Shown: piece after piece, positions 42,202 through 50,553 of the stretch
Numbering within the stretch: the first letter of the stretch is position 1
Layout of the letters: every line of letters starts with the position of its first letter
Assembly: GCA_947175495.1 (NCBI GenBank)
Contig: CAMWNB010000007.1
Span: 1-64,000 of the forward strand
From: an uncultured Porphyromonadaceae bacterium
Lineage (GTDB): Bacteria; Bacteroidota; Bacteroidia; Bacteroidales; Muribaculaceae
Direction: 5' to 3'
DNA length: 64,000 nt
The notes under the pieces: model-generated
Database searches by the model: none
What the model was told of the DNA's origin: nothing
What the model saw: only the letters and a program-made list of their open reading frames with translations
Made by a program: the position numbers and the translations under genes

Positions 42202-44616
42202 TTACTTTACGAGCACGCGGCGGCTCTGTCCGCCCACTACTACAACGTACAGGCCGGCGGGAAGTTCGAAACTTGCCTCGCCGCTCACGCGGGCACCGTG
42301 CACATAGGTGATGCCGTCGACGCCGTGCACGTCGGCGCAGGCGTCGGACGTGCTATCGATGCGCAGGATGCCAGCCGCGGGAGAGTAGGCGTCCCAGCTG
42401 TAGTAGTCGTCGGTCGGGTCGTTGAGGCCGCTGTCCTTGTAGTTGCTGATGGCCACGTTGTCGAGGTGCAGCCGCTGGCCTTCGGTCTGCTGCAGGCGCA
42501 CACGCACGGTGCCGCCCTTGTTCACGGCCACGGAGTACTGCGTATAGGTGGTGGCGGAGATTGTCACGCTGCCGGCCTTGGTCCATGTTTCGCCGCCGTC
42601 GGTGCTCACTTCCACGTCCATGGCGGCCTCGGGGTCGTCGTTGCCCTGGTTGTTGCGCCAGCGGCAGGCGTAGAAGCTCACGGTGCCGGCACCGCCGGTC
42701 TTGCCGTCGAGCATCTCGATGTACGAGTCGTCGTTCTTGCCGAAGCGGCAGGCCTTCTCGCCGTCGTAGATGCGGTCGCCGGCGCTTTCAGCGCTAACCA
42801 CGCCCACATTGCTGATGTACCACTTGGCGGCCGAGCCCTGATATTCGCCCGTAGTGTAGGTCAGAGCGAAATTGGCCTCGAACGTCTCCAGGAATTCGGC
42901 TGCGGCGTCGGCGCATGTGCCGCTCACGCGTCCGCTCTCGGCCACATAGTCGCCGGCCACGGCCTTGATGGTGGTGGCGTACTCGCCCGCCTGCGCCGCG
43001 TTCAGGCGCATGTAGATGCGGTCTTCGGCGGCCTTGAGAGCCAGAGTCGTGCCCCATGTGGTGCGGTCGGTGCTGATTTCGAAGGGAGCGGCTACGCTCA
43101 CTGCTATGTCGGCCGTGATGTTCTCGATGTCGACGAGTATCTCCTCGACGTCGCTCGGCACGCCCGGCTCGCTGTAGAAGGCGAGGACGCCGTCGTAGAG
43201 GAACTCTATCCAGGGCAGCAGCTGGCCGGTGGTCACCGTCACGGTGTTCGACGTCAGCGTGGCCGAGCTCACGGTGTAGGTATAGGTGGTGTTGGGCTCG
43301 AGACCGTCCACGGTGTAGCTGCCTGCCTCGGCGGGCACGGCGCGCGGGTAGCCGTCGATGCTGGCGCCGTCCTGTTTCACGTCGAGCGTGTATTTGCCGT
43401 CGGTGTCGCCGCCCACATAGGTCCAGCGTGCGGTAAAGCTTTCGGAGCTGATCTCGGTGGCGTCCATGGCGGGCAGGCCGTCCTGCACCTTGGCGCGCAC
43501 GGTGGCCGTGGTCTTGGCCGAGCCGGAGGCGACTGTCAGCGTCGAGCTGTACTGCCCGGCGCGGGAGAATTTCCATGTCAGCGTCACTTCGGCGCCGGCG
43601 TTGGCCTGTGCGGCCGTCAGCGTGGCGGGCGAAATCTGCAGGGCATTGGTGGCGCTCAGCGTCACGGCTCCTGTCAGCTCCTGTCCCTTTACGGTGATGG
43701 TCTTGCTGACGGGCACGCCGGTGCCGGCCGTGCCCATGTCGATGGTGGAGCCGTCGACAGGAAGGATGAACGTGCCTGCTGCCTCGTCCTCGCCGGTCCA
43801 CGTCATGGTCTTCTTGTCGCCCCACACGTATTCCACGAGCTCGGGATGGTCAATGTAGGGGTTACGGTTGCGCTGATGGGCGTACACGGCATCGTTGCGC
43901 GTGCGCTCCTTGTCGCTCACGGGGTCCTCGCGGTGCCATTTCAGAAGCACATTGAGAGCCCAGGTGGTGAACACCGGGTAGTCGTTGCCGCCCAGCATGT
44001 CGCTGCTCCAGGTGGAGATACGGTCGTTATAGGCCGTGGCCATGTAGAAGTAGGAGCGGGCGAAGTCGCCCTTGTATTCGTCGTCGGGTTCGAACACCGT
44101 GCCGGAGTAGCCGGCAAACGTGCTCTTGCCCAGCCTGCCGAGCGCCTTCACCGAGCCGTTGGCGGGCAGCGTGGTGCCGTTGGCACACTCGCCGAAGGGA
44201 AAGTTGCTGCGCTGGCCGTTCACCTTGCCGTCGGTGGGGTAGAGGTGGAAAGCGTCGCTGTACATCGGTGTCGCGCTGTTGAACCAGCTCTTTGGCATCG
44301 AGTGCTCGCGGTTGATGCAGTCGCCCACCACGCTGTAGTTGCCGCAGCGTTTGGCCTGGGAATAGGTGCCCCAGTTTTTCGTCGAATACATATCCCACAC
44401 GGTGCCGTCGGGGTGCACGTCCGAGGTGGTGTACACGGTCCACAGACCGTCGTAGCTCACGGTCGTGTGGCTGCTGATTTTCTGATACAATGCTGTCAGC
44501 AGGGCTTCGCCGCCCTTGCCGTGGCATGCGTCGTAGTAGCCCGAAGGCTCGGCTGCCGATGCGCCGGCGGCCGCGAACATGGAGAGAGCAAGAATTAAGG
44601 TATTACGCATGTTCAT
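42202..44616 (-). CDS. Secreted endonuclease I with Fn3-like domains and sorting-type tail
   Basis: An 804-residue exported nuclease. After the signal peptide (1-22), residues 28-270 are an endonuclease I (EndA/NucM) domain: NREHSMPKSWF and DAFHLYPTDGKVNGQRSNFPFGE hold the beta-beta-alpha metal catalytic site. Several beta-sandwich or fibronectin-III-like domains follow (ISSESFTARWTYVGG is a clear Fn3 entry near residue 390). The C terminus ends in GLYVVVVGGQSRRVLVK, like a type IX sorting tail. It likely degrades extracellular DNA or RNA for nutrients or biofilm control. It starts at either of two Met codons (44616 or 44610). Confidence 0.9.
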   Translation of the reverse strand: MNMRNTLILALSMFAAAGASAAEPSGYYDACHGKGGEALLTALYQKISSHTTVSYDGLWTVYTTSDVHPDGTVWDMYSTKNWGTYSQAKRCGNYSVVGDCINREHSMPKSWFNSATPMYSDAFHLYPTDGKVNGQRSNFPFGECANGTTLPANGSVKALGRLGKSTFAGYSGTVFEPDDEYKGDFARSYFYMATAYNDRISTWSSDMLGGNDYPVFTTWALNVLLKWHREDPVSDKERTRNDAVYAHQRNRNPYIDHPELVEYVWGDKKTMTWTGEDEAAGTFILPVDGSTIDMGTAGTGVPVSKTITVKGQELTGAVTLSATNALQISPATLTAAQANAGAEVTLTWKFSRAGQYSSTLTVASGSAKTTATVRAKVQDGLPAMDATEISSESFTARWTYVGGDTDGKYTLDVKQDGASIDGYPRAVPAEAGSYTVDGLEPNTTYTYTVSSATLTSNTVTVTTGQLLPWIEFLYDGVLAFYSEPGVPSDVEEILVDIENITADIAVSVAAPFEISTDRTTWGTTLALKAAEDRIYMRLNAAQAGEYATTIKAVAGDYVAESGRVSGTCADAAAEFLETFEANFALTYTTGEYQGSAAKWYISNVGVVSAESAGDRIYDGEKACRFGKNDDSYIEMLDGKTGGAGTVSFYACRWRNNQGNDDPEAAMDVEVSTDGGETWTKAGSVTISATTYTQYSVAVNKGGTVRVRLQQTEGQRLHLDNVAISNYKDSGLNDPTDDYYSWDAYSPAAGILRIDSTSDACADVHGVDGITYVHGARVSGEASFELPAGLYVVVVGGQSRRVLVK

Positions 44617-44735
44617 TGCGATACTATAATTGTAGGGTTAACTGTGTATGGTATTTTTGGGGCTGTAAAGTTAACTCTTATGCGGCTAACGGCAAAATTT
44701 TATTCTCAAAAATCGGCATAATCAGTAAAAAGTAT

Positions 44736-44743
44736 TACCTTTG
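44736..44743 (+). promoter_or_regulatory. pyrH-frr promoter (-7 element)
   Basis: TACCTTTG matches TAnnTTTG, 19 bases before the pyrH ATG. A second candidate, TATTTTTG, lies at 44652-44659. Confidence 0.65.
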
Positions 44744-44762
44744 CCAAAACACTACTGAAATC

Positions 44763-45473
44763 ATGGAAAAGAAATACACCCGAGTACTCCTCAAGCTCAG
44801 CGGCGAATCCCTCATGGGCGCCCAGCACTACGGCATCGACCCCGTGCGCATCGGCCAGTATGCCGAGCAGATCAAGGCCGCCGTCGACGCCGGCACGCAG
44901 ATAGCCATCGTCATCGGCGGCGGCAACATCTTCCGCGGCGTGCAGGGTGCCGCAAAAGGCTTCGACCGCGTCAAGGGCGACCAGATGGGCATGCTCGCCA
45001 CCGTCATCAATTCGCTGGCCCTCAGCTCGGCGCTCGAAAGCATCGGCTGTCCCTCCAAGGTGTTCACAGCCCTCAACATGTATCCCATCGGCGACTACTA
45101 CAGCTCCCGCCGCGCCATTGAGGCTCTCGAGGACGGCTGCGTGGCCATCATCGCCGGAGGCACGGGCAACCCCTTCTTCACCACCGACACCGGCGCCGCG
45201 CTGCGTGCCGTCGAGATCGGCGCCGACGCCATGTTCAAGGGCACACGCGTCGACGGCGTCTACACGGCCGACCCCGAGAAGGACCCCGCGGCCACCAAGT
45301 TCGACACCATCTCCTACGCCGACGTGCTCGCACGCGGCCTCAAGGTGATGGATCTCACCGCCACAGCCCTCTGCAAGGAGAACGGCATGCGCATCGTCGT
45401 GTTCGACATGGACACCGTGGGCAACCTGCAGCGCGTGCTCGCCGGAGAGCCCATCGGCACTATCGTATATTAA
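44763..45473 (+). CDS. pyrH: UMP kinase
   Basis: Phosphorylates UMP to UDP with ATP. The amino-acid-kinase fold motifs are present: LLKLSGESLMG, IAIVIGGGNIFRG, CVAIIAGGTGNPFFTTDTGAALRA and GTRVDGVYTADPEKDP. 236 residues is normal. It is followed after 21 bases by frr, a common bacterial pair. Confidence 0.97.
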   Translation: MEKKYTRVLLKLSGESLMGAQHYGIDPVRIGQYAEQIKAAVDAGTQIAIVIGGGNIFRGVQGAAKGFDRVKGDQMGMLATVINSLALSSALESIGCPSKVFTALNMYPIGDYYSSRRAIEALEDGCVAIIAGGTGNPFFTTDTGAALRAVEIGADAMFKGTRVDGVYTADPEKDPAATKFDTISYADVLARGLKVMDLTATALCKENGMRIVVFDMDTVGNLQRVLAGEPIGTIVY

Positions 45474-45494
45474 CAACCTCAAATACACCTTCCC

Positions 45495-46055
45495 ATGACC
45501 AACGTCAACACCTACCTCGGCCCCGCCGAAGAGAAAATGGAACTCGCCGTGGCCTATCTCGAAGAGTCCCTTGCCCACATACGCGCAGGCAAGGCCAACG
45601 CCAAGATACTCGACGGCATACGCGTCGAATATTACGGCAGCGCAGTGCCCATCAGCAACGTGGCCAACGTCAGCGTCCCCGACGCACGCACCATCGCCAT
45701 CACGCCCTGGGAAAAAGCCATGTTCAAGGAAATCGAAAAAGCCATCATCAACTCCGAACTCGGCATCATGCCCGAAAACAACGGCGAGGTGATCCGTCTC
45801 TCCATTCCCCCGCTCACCGAGGAACGCCGCCGCACCCTCGTCAAGCAGAGCAAGGCCGAGGCAGAGCAGGCCAAGGTGAGCGTGCGCAACGCCCGCCGCG
45901 ACGCCATCGACGGACTCAAGAAAGCCGTCAAGCAAGGCATGCCCGAGGACGTGGAGAAAGACGGCGAAGCCGCTGTGCAGAAGCTCCACGACAAGTATCT
46001 CAAGCAGATCGACGAGGTATTCGCCGCCAAGGAAAAAGAAATCCTCACCGTCTGA
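45495..46055 (+). CDS. frr: Ribosome recycling factor
   Basis: With EF-G it splits post-termination ribosomes. Conserved segments are [23 protein letters not shown] (the RxGRA region), [31 protein letters not shown] and a C-terminal helix bundle. 186 residues is usual. It ends at a very strong hairpin. Confidence 0.97.
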   Translation: MTNVNTYLGPAEEKMELAVAYLEESLAHIRAGKANAKILDGIRVEYYGSAVPISNVANVSVPDARTIAITPWEKAMFKEIEKAIINSELGIMPENNGEVIRLSIPPLTEERRRTLVKQSKAEAEQAKVSVRNARRDAIDGLKKAVKQGMPEDVEKDGEAAVQKLHDKYLKQIDEVFAAKEKEILTV

Positions 46056-46099
46056 TTCGCCCGGCGACGTCAACGCCGACGAATCCGCCACGCCGAAAC

Positions 46100-46143
46100 A
46101 AAAAGGCTGTCTGACGAACCAAAAAATGTCAGACAGCCTTTTT
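46100..46143. terminator. Bidirectional terminator between frr and ispF
   Basis: A 16-bp perfect stem, AAAAAGGCTGTCTGAC / GTCAGACAGCCTTTTT, with a 12-base loop, lies between converging genes. Confidence 0.93.
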
Positions 46144-46172
46144 GTGTCAGTTTTGCATCCTTGCCGCCCGGC

Positions 46173-46652
46173 TCACTTCATGAGCAGGCAGGAGGCCAGG
46201 GCCGCGATGCCCTCGCCGCGACCGGTGAAGCCGAGGCGCTCTGTCGTCGTGGCCTTGACGCTCACGCGGTCCGGTTCCACGCCCAGGTCGGCAGCCACGT
46301 TGGCCTGCATGGCAGCTATGTGCGGCAGCATTTTCGGCTCCTGCGCCATGATGGTGATGTCGGCGTTGCCCACGCGGTAGCCACGCTCCGCAGCCATCGC
46401 CACGACGGCGCGCAGCAGCCGCCGCGAGTCGGCGCCCTTCCATTGCGGGTCGCTGTCGGGAAAATGGTAGCCGATGTCGCGCAAGGCCAGCGCGCCCAGG
46501 ATGGCGTCGGCCAGCGCGTGCAGCGCCACGTCGGCGTCGCTGTGGCCCAGCAGACCCTTGGAGTGCGGGATGTCCACGCCGCACACGATGCACTTGCGCC
46601 CCTCCACGAGGCGGTGCACGTCAAAACCGTTGCCTGTGCGTATGTCCATCAT
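46173..46652 (-). CDS. ispF: 2-C-methyl-D-erythritol 2,4-cyclodiphosphate synthase
   Basis: Cyclises CDP-methylerythritol phosphate in the MEP isoprenoid pathway. Zinc and active-site segments are GNGFDVHRL (D11, H13), [17 protein letters not shown] and the C-terminal [18 protein letters not shown]. 159 residues is normal. Its ATG overlaps the porV stop by four bases, so the two are coupled; there is no known mechanistic link. Confidence 0.97.
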   Translation of the reverse strand: MMDIRTGNGFDVHRLVEGRKCIVCGVDIPHSKGLLGHSDADVALHALADAILGALALRDIGYHFPDSDPQWKGADSRRLLRAVVAMAAERGYRVGNADITIMAQEPKMLPHIAAMQANVAADLGVEPDRVSVKATTTERLGFTGRGEGIAALASCLLMK

Positions 46653-47854
46653 TTCCTGCGGCCGAATATGTCCTTGAGGCCCTCCATGTCGAAGGTGAGC
46701 GAGAAACGCAGCGTCTGGTCGAGCGGCGAGTTCTGAGCCGTCGCCATCATGTAAGATGCGTCGAGGTGCAGCACGTTCAGCGCGAAGCCCGCGCCCACGG
46801 CGAAGTAGTTGCGGCCGCCCTTGAACTCATTCTCGTAGTAGTAGCCCATGCGGGCGAAGAACTGGTTGTTGTAGCTGTACTCGGCGCCCAGCGAGAAGCT
46901 GATTTCGCGCAGCTCCTCCTTGAGGCCGCCGGGGGCGTCGCTGAAACTCTTGAATATGCCGGTGATGCTCGACATGTCGCGCCAGTCCTGCATGGCGTCG
47001 AGGTATTCCTGCTGTCCGTCGGTCGTGTTCATGTCGTAGTCGCTTTCGCGCGGGCGTGTCGGCACGAGCAGCTTGTTAAGGTCCAGTCCCAGCATAAGGT
47101 TGTGGTAGTCGGCCAGCGGGAAAGTGAACGATGTGCCGAGCTTAAGGTTGGTGGGCAGGAAGGCCGGATTTTCGCCGTTCTGCAGGTTCACCTTGGAGCC
47201 TACGTTGCTGATGTTCCAGCCCCACGACCACTGACACTCGTTGCGGCCGATGATGGGGTAGGTGGTGAAATATCCCGAGATGTCGGCCGAGAAAGCCGAT
47301 GCGCCCGTGTTGTTGTCGCCGGCATAGCTGTCGCTGAAGCCCAGGTCGGTGTAGCTGTAGCGGAACACTACGCCCATCGAGAACTTCTCGCTCAGCTTGC
47401 GCGAGTAGCCTATGTCGAAAGCCATCTCGTAGGGGTTCATGCTCTGCACGGGTCCGCCGGTGATGGCGTCGTTGCTCACCACCTCGCCCAACGAGAAATA
47501 GCGCAGCGACGCGCTTAGGGCCTGGTTGTCGCCGCCGCCCACCTTCCAGTAGCCGGCCAGGTCGGCCAGGAAAATATCGTTCACGAGTTTGCGCAGCCAC
47601 GGCGTGTAGCTGAGCGACACCGCGGCCGTGCTGTAGGCGAAGGCATATTTCGACGGATTCCAGTACTGCGAGTAGGCATCCGGCTCGGTGGCCGCGCCAA
47701 GGTCGCCCATGGCCGCGCCGCGCGCGTCGGGAGCGATGTTGAGCGACGTCACGCCCGTCTGCACCGGGTTGAACTCGTTCTTCTGGGCAGCTGCGCCGCC
47801 GACGCATCCGAGCGCCGCCGCAGCCACGATGATAATTCTGGGCAGAGATTTCAT
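46649..47854 (-). CDS. porV: Type IX secretion outer-membrane protein PorV
   Basis: A 401-residue FadL-like beta-barrel that shuttles type IX cargo from the translocon to the PorU sortase. After the signal peptide ([17 protein letters not shown]... ending AAAQ), the conserved N terminus [20 protein letters not shown] and [10 protein letters not shown] is diagnostic for PorV. Barrel strands follow to a terminal [15 protein letters not shown] 47854 was chosen for its clean signal peptide; 47863 is in frame. A PorU-like gene normally sits directly upstream in Bacteroidales, whereas here 2.7 kb with two other genes separates them. Confidence 0.93.
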   Translation of the reverse strand: MKSLPRIIIVAAAALGCVGGAAAQKNEFNPVQTGVTSLNIAPDARGAAMGDLGAATEPDAYSQYWNPSKYAFAYSTAAVSLSYTPWLRKLVNDIFLADLAGYWKVGGGDNQALSASLRYFSLGEVVSNDAITGGPVQSMNPYEMAFDIGYSRKLSEKFSMGVVFRYSYTDLGFSDSYAGDNNTGASAFSADISGYFTTYPIIGRNECQWSWGWNISNVGSKVNLQNGENPAFLPTNLKLGTSFTFPLADYHNLMLGLDLNKLLVPTRPRESDYDMNTTDGQQEYLDAMQDWRDMSSITGIFKSFSDAPGGLKEELREISFSLGAEYSYNNQFFARMGYYYENEFKGGRNYFAVGAGFALNVLHLDASYMMATAQNSPLDQTLRFSLTFDMEGLKDIFGRRK

Positions 47855-47952
47855 TTCAAGCATATTACAACCATATAACGCAGTCTTTCCCGATTTATTG
47901 CCCTTGCCGCCCGCACGCCGCAGCCGTGTCCGCGCGCCGCCCGCAATTCTAA

Positions 47953-47984
47953 TTTGCACATTTCAAGGATTTGGCGTATTTTTG
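47953..47984 (+). promoter_or_regulatory. Promoter upstream of the beta-barrel gene
   Basis: TTTG (47953-47956) and TATTTTTG (47977-47984) are spaced by 20 bases. Transcription would begin near 47992, giving a leader of about 255 bases before the ATG at 48248. The gene-free interval 47855-48247 otherwise holds no convincing gene; an open frame through 47990-48190 lacks family features. Confidence 0.7.
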
Positions 47985-48247
47985 CATCGTCATTCCACGG
48001 ACTGACAAAGACATATCGGTAAACAAAGAACGTTTTGCTTATCTTGCAAAAGAAAACCTGAGAAATTTTCAACGTACGCAAGAGGTAACAAGGCGGTTCT
48101 CGCGCTATATAGCGTGGGCTGCACTTTCATATCTCGCGTACATGGTTTTCTCAGGACCTTCTTTTGGAGATGTGGCGGACCAGTCCACGTTTCTTTATCC
48201 TGTTAACGGTCGATGGGACTGTAAGACCACCAATCATCACATCGTGT

Positions 48248-48949
48248 ATGAAAAAACTTTTCATCTTAATTTTCGCTATGGCGGGCGTTGCTTTCGCGGC
48301 ATCGGCACAGCTTGGCGAAAAGACCACGTTCGGCCTTAGAGCCGGAATGGGATTCGGCGGATTCTCGTCGTCCGACGCCTATCTGTTGATAGGCGGCACA
48401 AAAGCAAGCAACTGGAACATTGAAAACAAGCGCAAAGTCACCTACAATGCCGGAGCAGTCGTAGACATTCCCGTGTATCGCCGATGGGGCCTTTCCGTGC
48501 AGACTGGTCTTTGGCTCACCGAGCGTCACTCGGCCTTTGAAGGGACAAACGCTAACAGTTCTTCGACCTGGCGCAATCTCGACATGAAGGCCATGTACGT
48601 CCAGCTCCCCGTGCAGCTCGGCTATCATTACAACTTCAAGGTGGTCAATGTGCAGGCGCTTTTCGGTCCATATATGGAGTATAGAGTCGGCGACGGCAAG
48701 TCCGAGAACAACTATTCTATGAATGGCGGCACTCATGGCAAGGGCGACGCGTTCTCGGATGACGACAGCAACTTCGCATACGGTCTCACATTCGGCCTGG
48801 GTGCCGAATACAAGCATATGTATCTGGGCGTCAAGTACGATCTCGGACTGACCAACTACTACAGCGGCAGCAACAAAGACCGCAAAAAGAATGACAGACT
48901 GGATCTGAAAGGCAGCATGTTCAGCGTAGTGCTCGGCTGGAACTTCTGA
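48248..48949 (+). CDS. Outer-membrane beta-barrel protein
   Basis: A 233-residue protein with signal peptide (MKKLFILIFAMAGVAFAASA, cleaved before Q) and about eight amphipathic strands ending in an aromatic terminus (FSVVLGWNF), the pattern of the PorT/OMP_b-brl families. FGLRAGMGFGGF is the usual first strand. Its function is unknown. It is divergent from porV and convergent with the ATPase gene, and its codon use is slightly less GC-rich than the surroundings. Confidence 0.88.
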   Translation: MKKLFILIFAMAGVAFAASAQLGEKTTFGLRAGMGFGGFSSSDAYLLIGGTKASNWNIENKRKVTYNAGAVVDIPVYRRWGLSVQTGLWLTERHSAFEGTNANSSSTWRNLDMKAMYVQLPVQLGYHYNFKVVNVQALFGPYMEYRVGDGKSENNYSMNGGTHGKGDAFSDDDSNFAYGLTFGLGAEYKHMYLGVKYDLGLTNYYSGSNKDRKKNDRLDLKGSMFSVVLGWNF

Positions 48950-48971
48950 ACTTATTGACATTCCATCCCAT

Positions 48972-49028
48972 AACGGGCTTTTCCGCACATCATGGCGCGA
49001 AAAGCCCGTTTTCTGTGGTCGGGACGGA
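48972..49028. repeat. 57-bp direct repeat, copy 1 (with terminator hairpin)
   Basis: Matches copy 2 (50494-50550) at 55 of 57 positions in the same orientation. Contains a 12-bp stem, AACGGGCTTTTC / GAAAAGCCCGTT (48972-48983 and 48999-49010), followed by the shared tail TTCTGTGGTCGGGACGGA. It ends both the barrel gene and the ATPase gene. Confidence 0.93.
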
Positions 49029-49044
49029 CGTTCAGAAAGTCTGC

Positions 49045-50343
49045 CTAATCCCGCAGGCAGCCGATTGGAATTATTTTCACTCCGTCTTCACGAGTATATG
49101 CCATTTCGCCGCCGGTGAGCACAATCAGTAAATCCGGTTCTCGAAGTTTTATCTGTTTCTCGGTTTTATTCTTTTCAGAGACAAGCCGTTTGATTTCAAG
49201 GAGGTGTTTTGCTCCGTCCTCTATCTCCCGGCTCCCGAGTTTACATTCTATCAGTGCGTACCGTCCGTCATCAAGGTGCAGTACGGCATCAGCCTCCAGT
49301 CCAAAACGGTCATGGTAATACGATAGACGGCCACCTGAGGCCTGCGAATAAACCCGAAGATCGCGGAAGCATAGGCTCTCAAAGACAAATCCGAATGTGT
49401 TGAGGTCAAGTTCGAGGCTCTCGGGCGAAGCTCCCAACGATGCCACTGCAATGGAGGGGTCTACAAAACAGCGTTTCTTTCCCGTGCGAATCGCAGTTTT
49501 TGAACGTATGGCCGGCGACCATGCCTCTATGTCGTCAATGACAAACAGCTTCTCCAGCGCACCGACATAATCATCGAATGTAGGCATTGATGTTCCTTCC
49601 ATTTCCTCGGATACATCGGCAAGCATGGATGTTTTCTTTGCAAGAGTGCATATGTTTCTCGCGTATGAGCGAAGTATCAACCTCGCCAAAGCCGGATTGC
49701 GCCGGGTCTTGTCCACTCTTGAAATATCTTCGTTGCAGATAACATCAACGTAATCCTTTGCAATCAGTAATTTTGCTTCACGGCTCATGACATCGAGTGA
49801 GGCCGGCCATCCGCCTCGGCATGCTGCGAATATCAACTGCTCAATTGAAAGTTGCGAGGCTTCTCCGTCAATATCATAATCCGGGTCGTCAAAAAGTCGG
49901 CGCAGCGAGATTGTGCCGTTCGACTCGAGCGATTCAAAAAGGCTCATGGGATACATTGACATTCTGGTAATTCGTCCGGTTCCGGAGTGCATTATTTCAT
50001 CGTCATCGATTACAGTCGAGCCTGTCAAGATAAACTGACCTTTCGCCCTTCGCTCATCAACGGCATGACGCACCGCGTCCCATATCACAGGAGCAACCTG
50101 CCATTCATCAATAAGTCGTGGAGTTTCTCCTTTGAGTAGCAACGATGGTTTTGTCCGCGCGGTGGCAAGGTAGCCTTCCCGCCGGTCAGGATTCTGCATC
50201 TTGATGACACTTGCCGCACGGCGTTCTGCTGTCGTTGTCTTGCCACACCACTTAGGGCCGGCTATCTGCACCGCACCGAAAGCCTCAAGCCTCAAATCAA
50301 GAGTCTTGTCAGCGATTCTTTTCAAATATCTCATCTCATCCAT
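49045..50343 (-). CDS. AAA_14/DUF4143 ATP-binding protein, probably inserted
   Basis: A 432-residue ATPase of the AAA_14 plus DUF4143 family. Walker A is GPKWCGKTTTA, Walker B-like RLIDEWQVAP, sensor FILTGSTV; the C-terminal part has a nuclease-like core (FGLEADAVLHLDDGRYALIECKLG, an E-x-K pattern). Family members are abundant, often mobile, and functionally obscure; a restriction-endonuclease-like fold in DUF4143 suggests nucleic acid action. It is AT-richer than the flanking T9SS genes and bracketed by 57-bp direct repeats. ATG 50343 lies 9 bases after the -7 box. Confidence 0.9.
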   Translation of the reverse strand: MDEMRYLKRIADKTLDLRLEAFGAVQIAGPKWCGKTTTAERRAASVIKMQNPDRREGYLATARTKPSLLLKGETPRLIDEWQVAPVIWDAVRHAVDERRAKGQFILTGSTVIDDDEIMHSGTGRITRMSMYPMSLFESLESNGTISLRRLFDDPDYDIDGEASQLSIEQLIFAACRGGWPASLDVMSREAKLLIAKDYVDVICNEDISRVDKTRRNPALARLILRSYARNICTLAKKTSMLADVSEEMEGTSMPTFDDYVGALEKLFVIDDIEAWSPAIRSKTAIRTGKKRCFVDPSIAVASLGASPESLELDLNTFGFVFESLCFRDLRVYSQASGGRLSYYHDRFGLEADAVLHLDDGRYALIECKLGSREIEDGAKHLLEIKRLVSEKNKTEKQIKLREPDLLIVLTGGEMAYTREDGVKIIPIGCLRD

Positions 50344-50352
50344 AACTATCTG

Positions 50353-50383
50353 CAAAATTAATGATTAAATCTTGCATAGCAAA
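50353..50383 (-). promoter_or_regulatory. Promoter of the AAA/DUF4143 gene
   Basis: Read leftward, TTTG (50380-50383) and TAATTTTG (50353-50360) are spaced by 19 bases; the ATG follows at 50343, so the transcript is nearly leaderless. Confidence 0.8.
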
Positions 50384-50388
50384 ATTGT

Positions 50389-50434
50389 TTTGTGTTTTTG
50401 ATGCGATTTACTTTGTGTTTTTGATGCAATTTAC
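50389..50434. repeat. Tandem 23-bp repeat upstream of the AAA/DUF4143 promoter
   Basis: Two 23-base units differing at one position (GATTTAC versus AATTTAC at the end of each), followed by a partial TTTGT. They sit just upstream of the -33 box and could be regulator sites. Confidence 0.8.
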
Positions 50435-50493
50435 TTTGTTAAATTGAGTTAAGGCGCCGGGCAGCCCGGCATAAGAATTGCCGCTGTGCAAAA

Positions 50494-50550
50494 AACGGGC
50501 TTTTCCGCACTTTATGGCGCGAAAAGCCCGTTTTCTGTGGTCGGGACGGA
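50494..50550. repeat. 57-bp direct repeat, copy 2 (with terminator hairpin)
   Basis: The second copy lies directly behind the C25 peptidase stop codon (50554) and contains the same 12-bp stem (50494-50505 / 50521-50532). It is probably the original terminator of the rex operon. Confidence 0.93.
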
Positions 50551-50553
50551 AGT

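Noticed and set aside
47971-48339. Possible 122-residue gene in the leader of the beta-barrel gene
   Set aside because: It begins at a TTG inside the -33/-7 promoter region, runs out of frame into the barrel gene and has no family features; the leader interpretation is kept, with the segment 47990-48190 flagged for checking.
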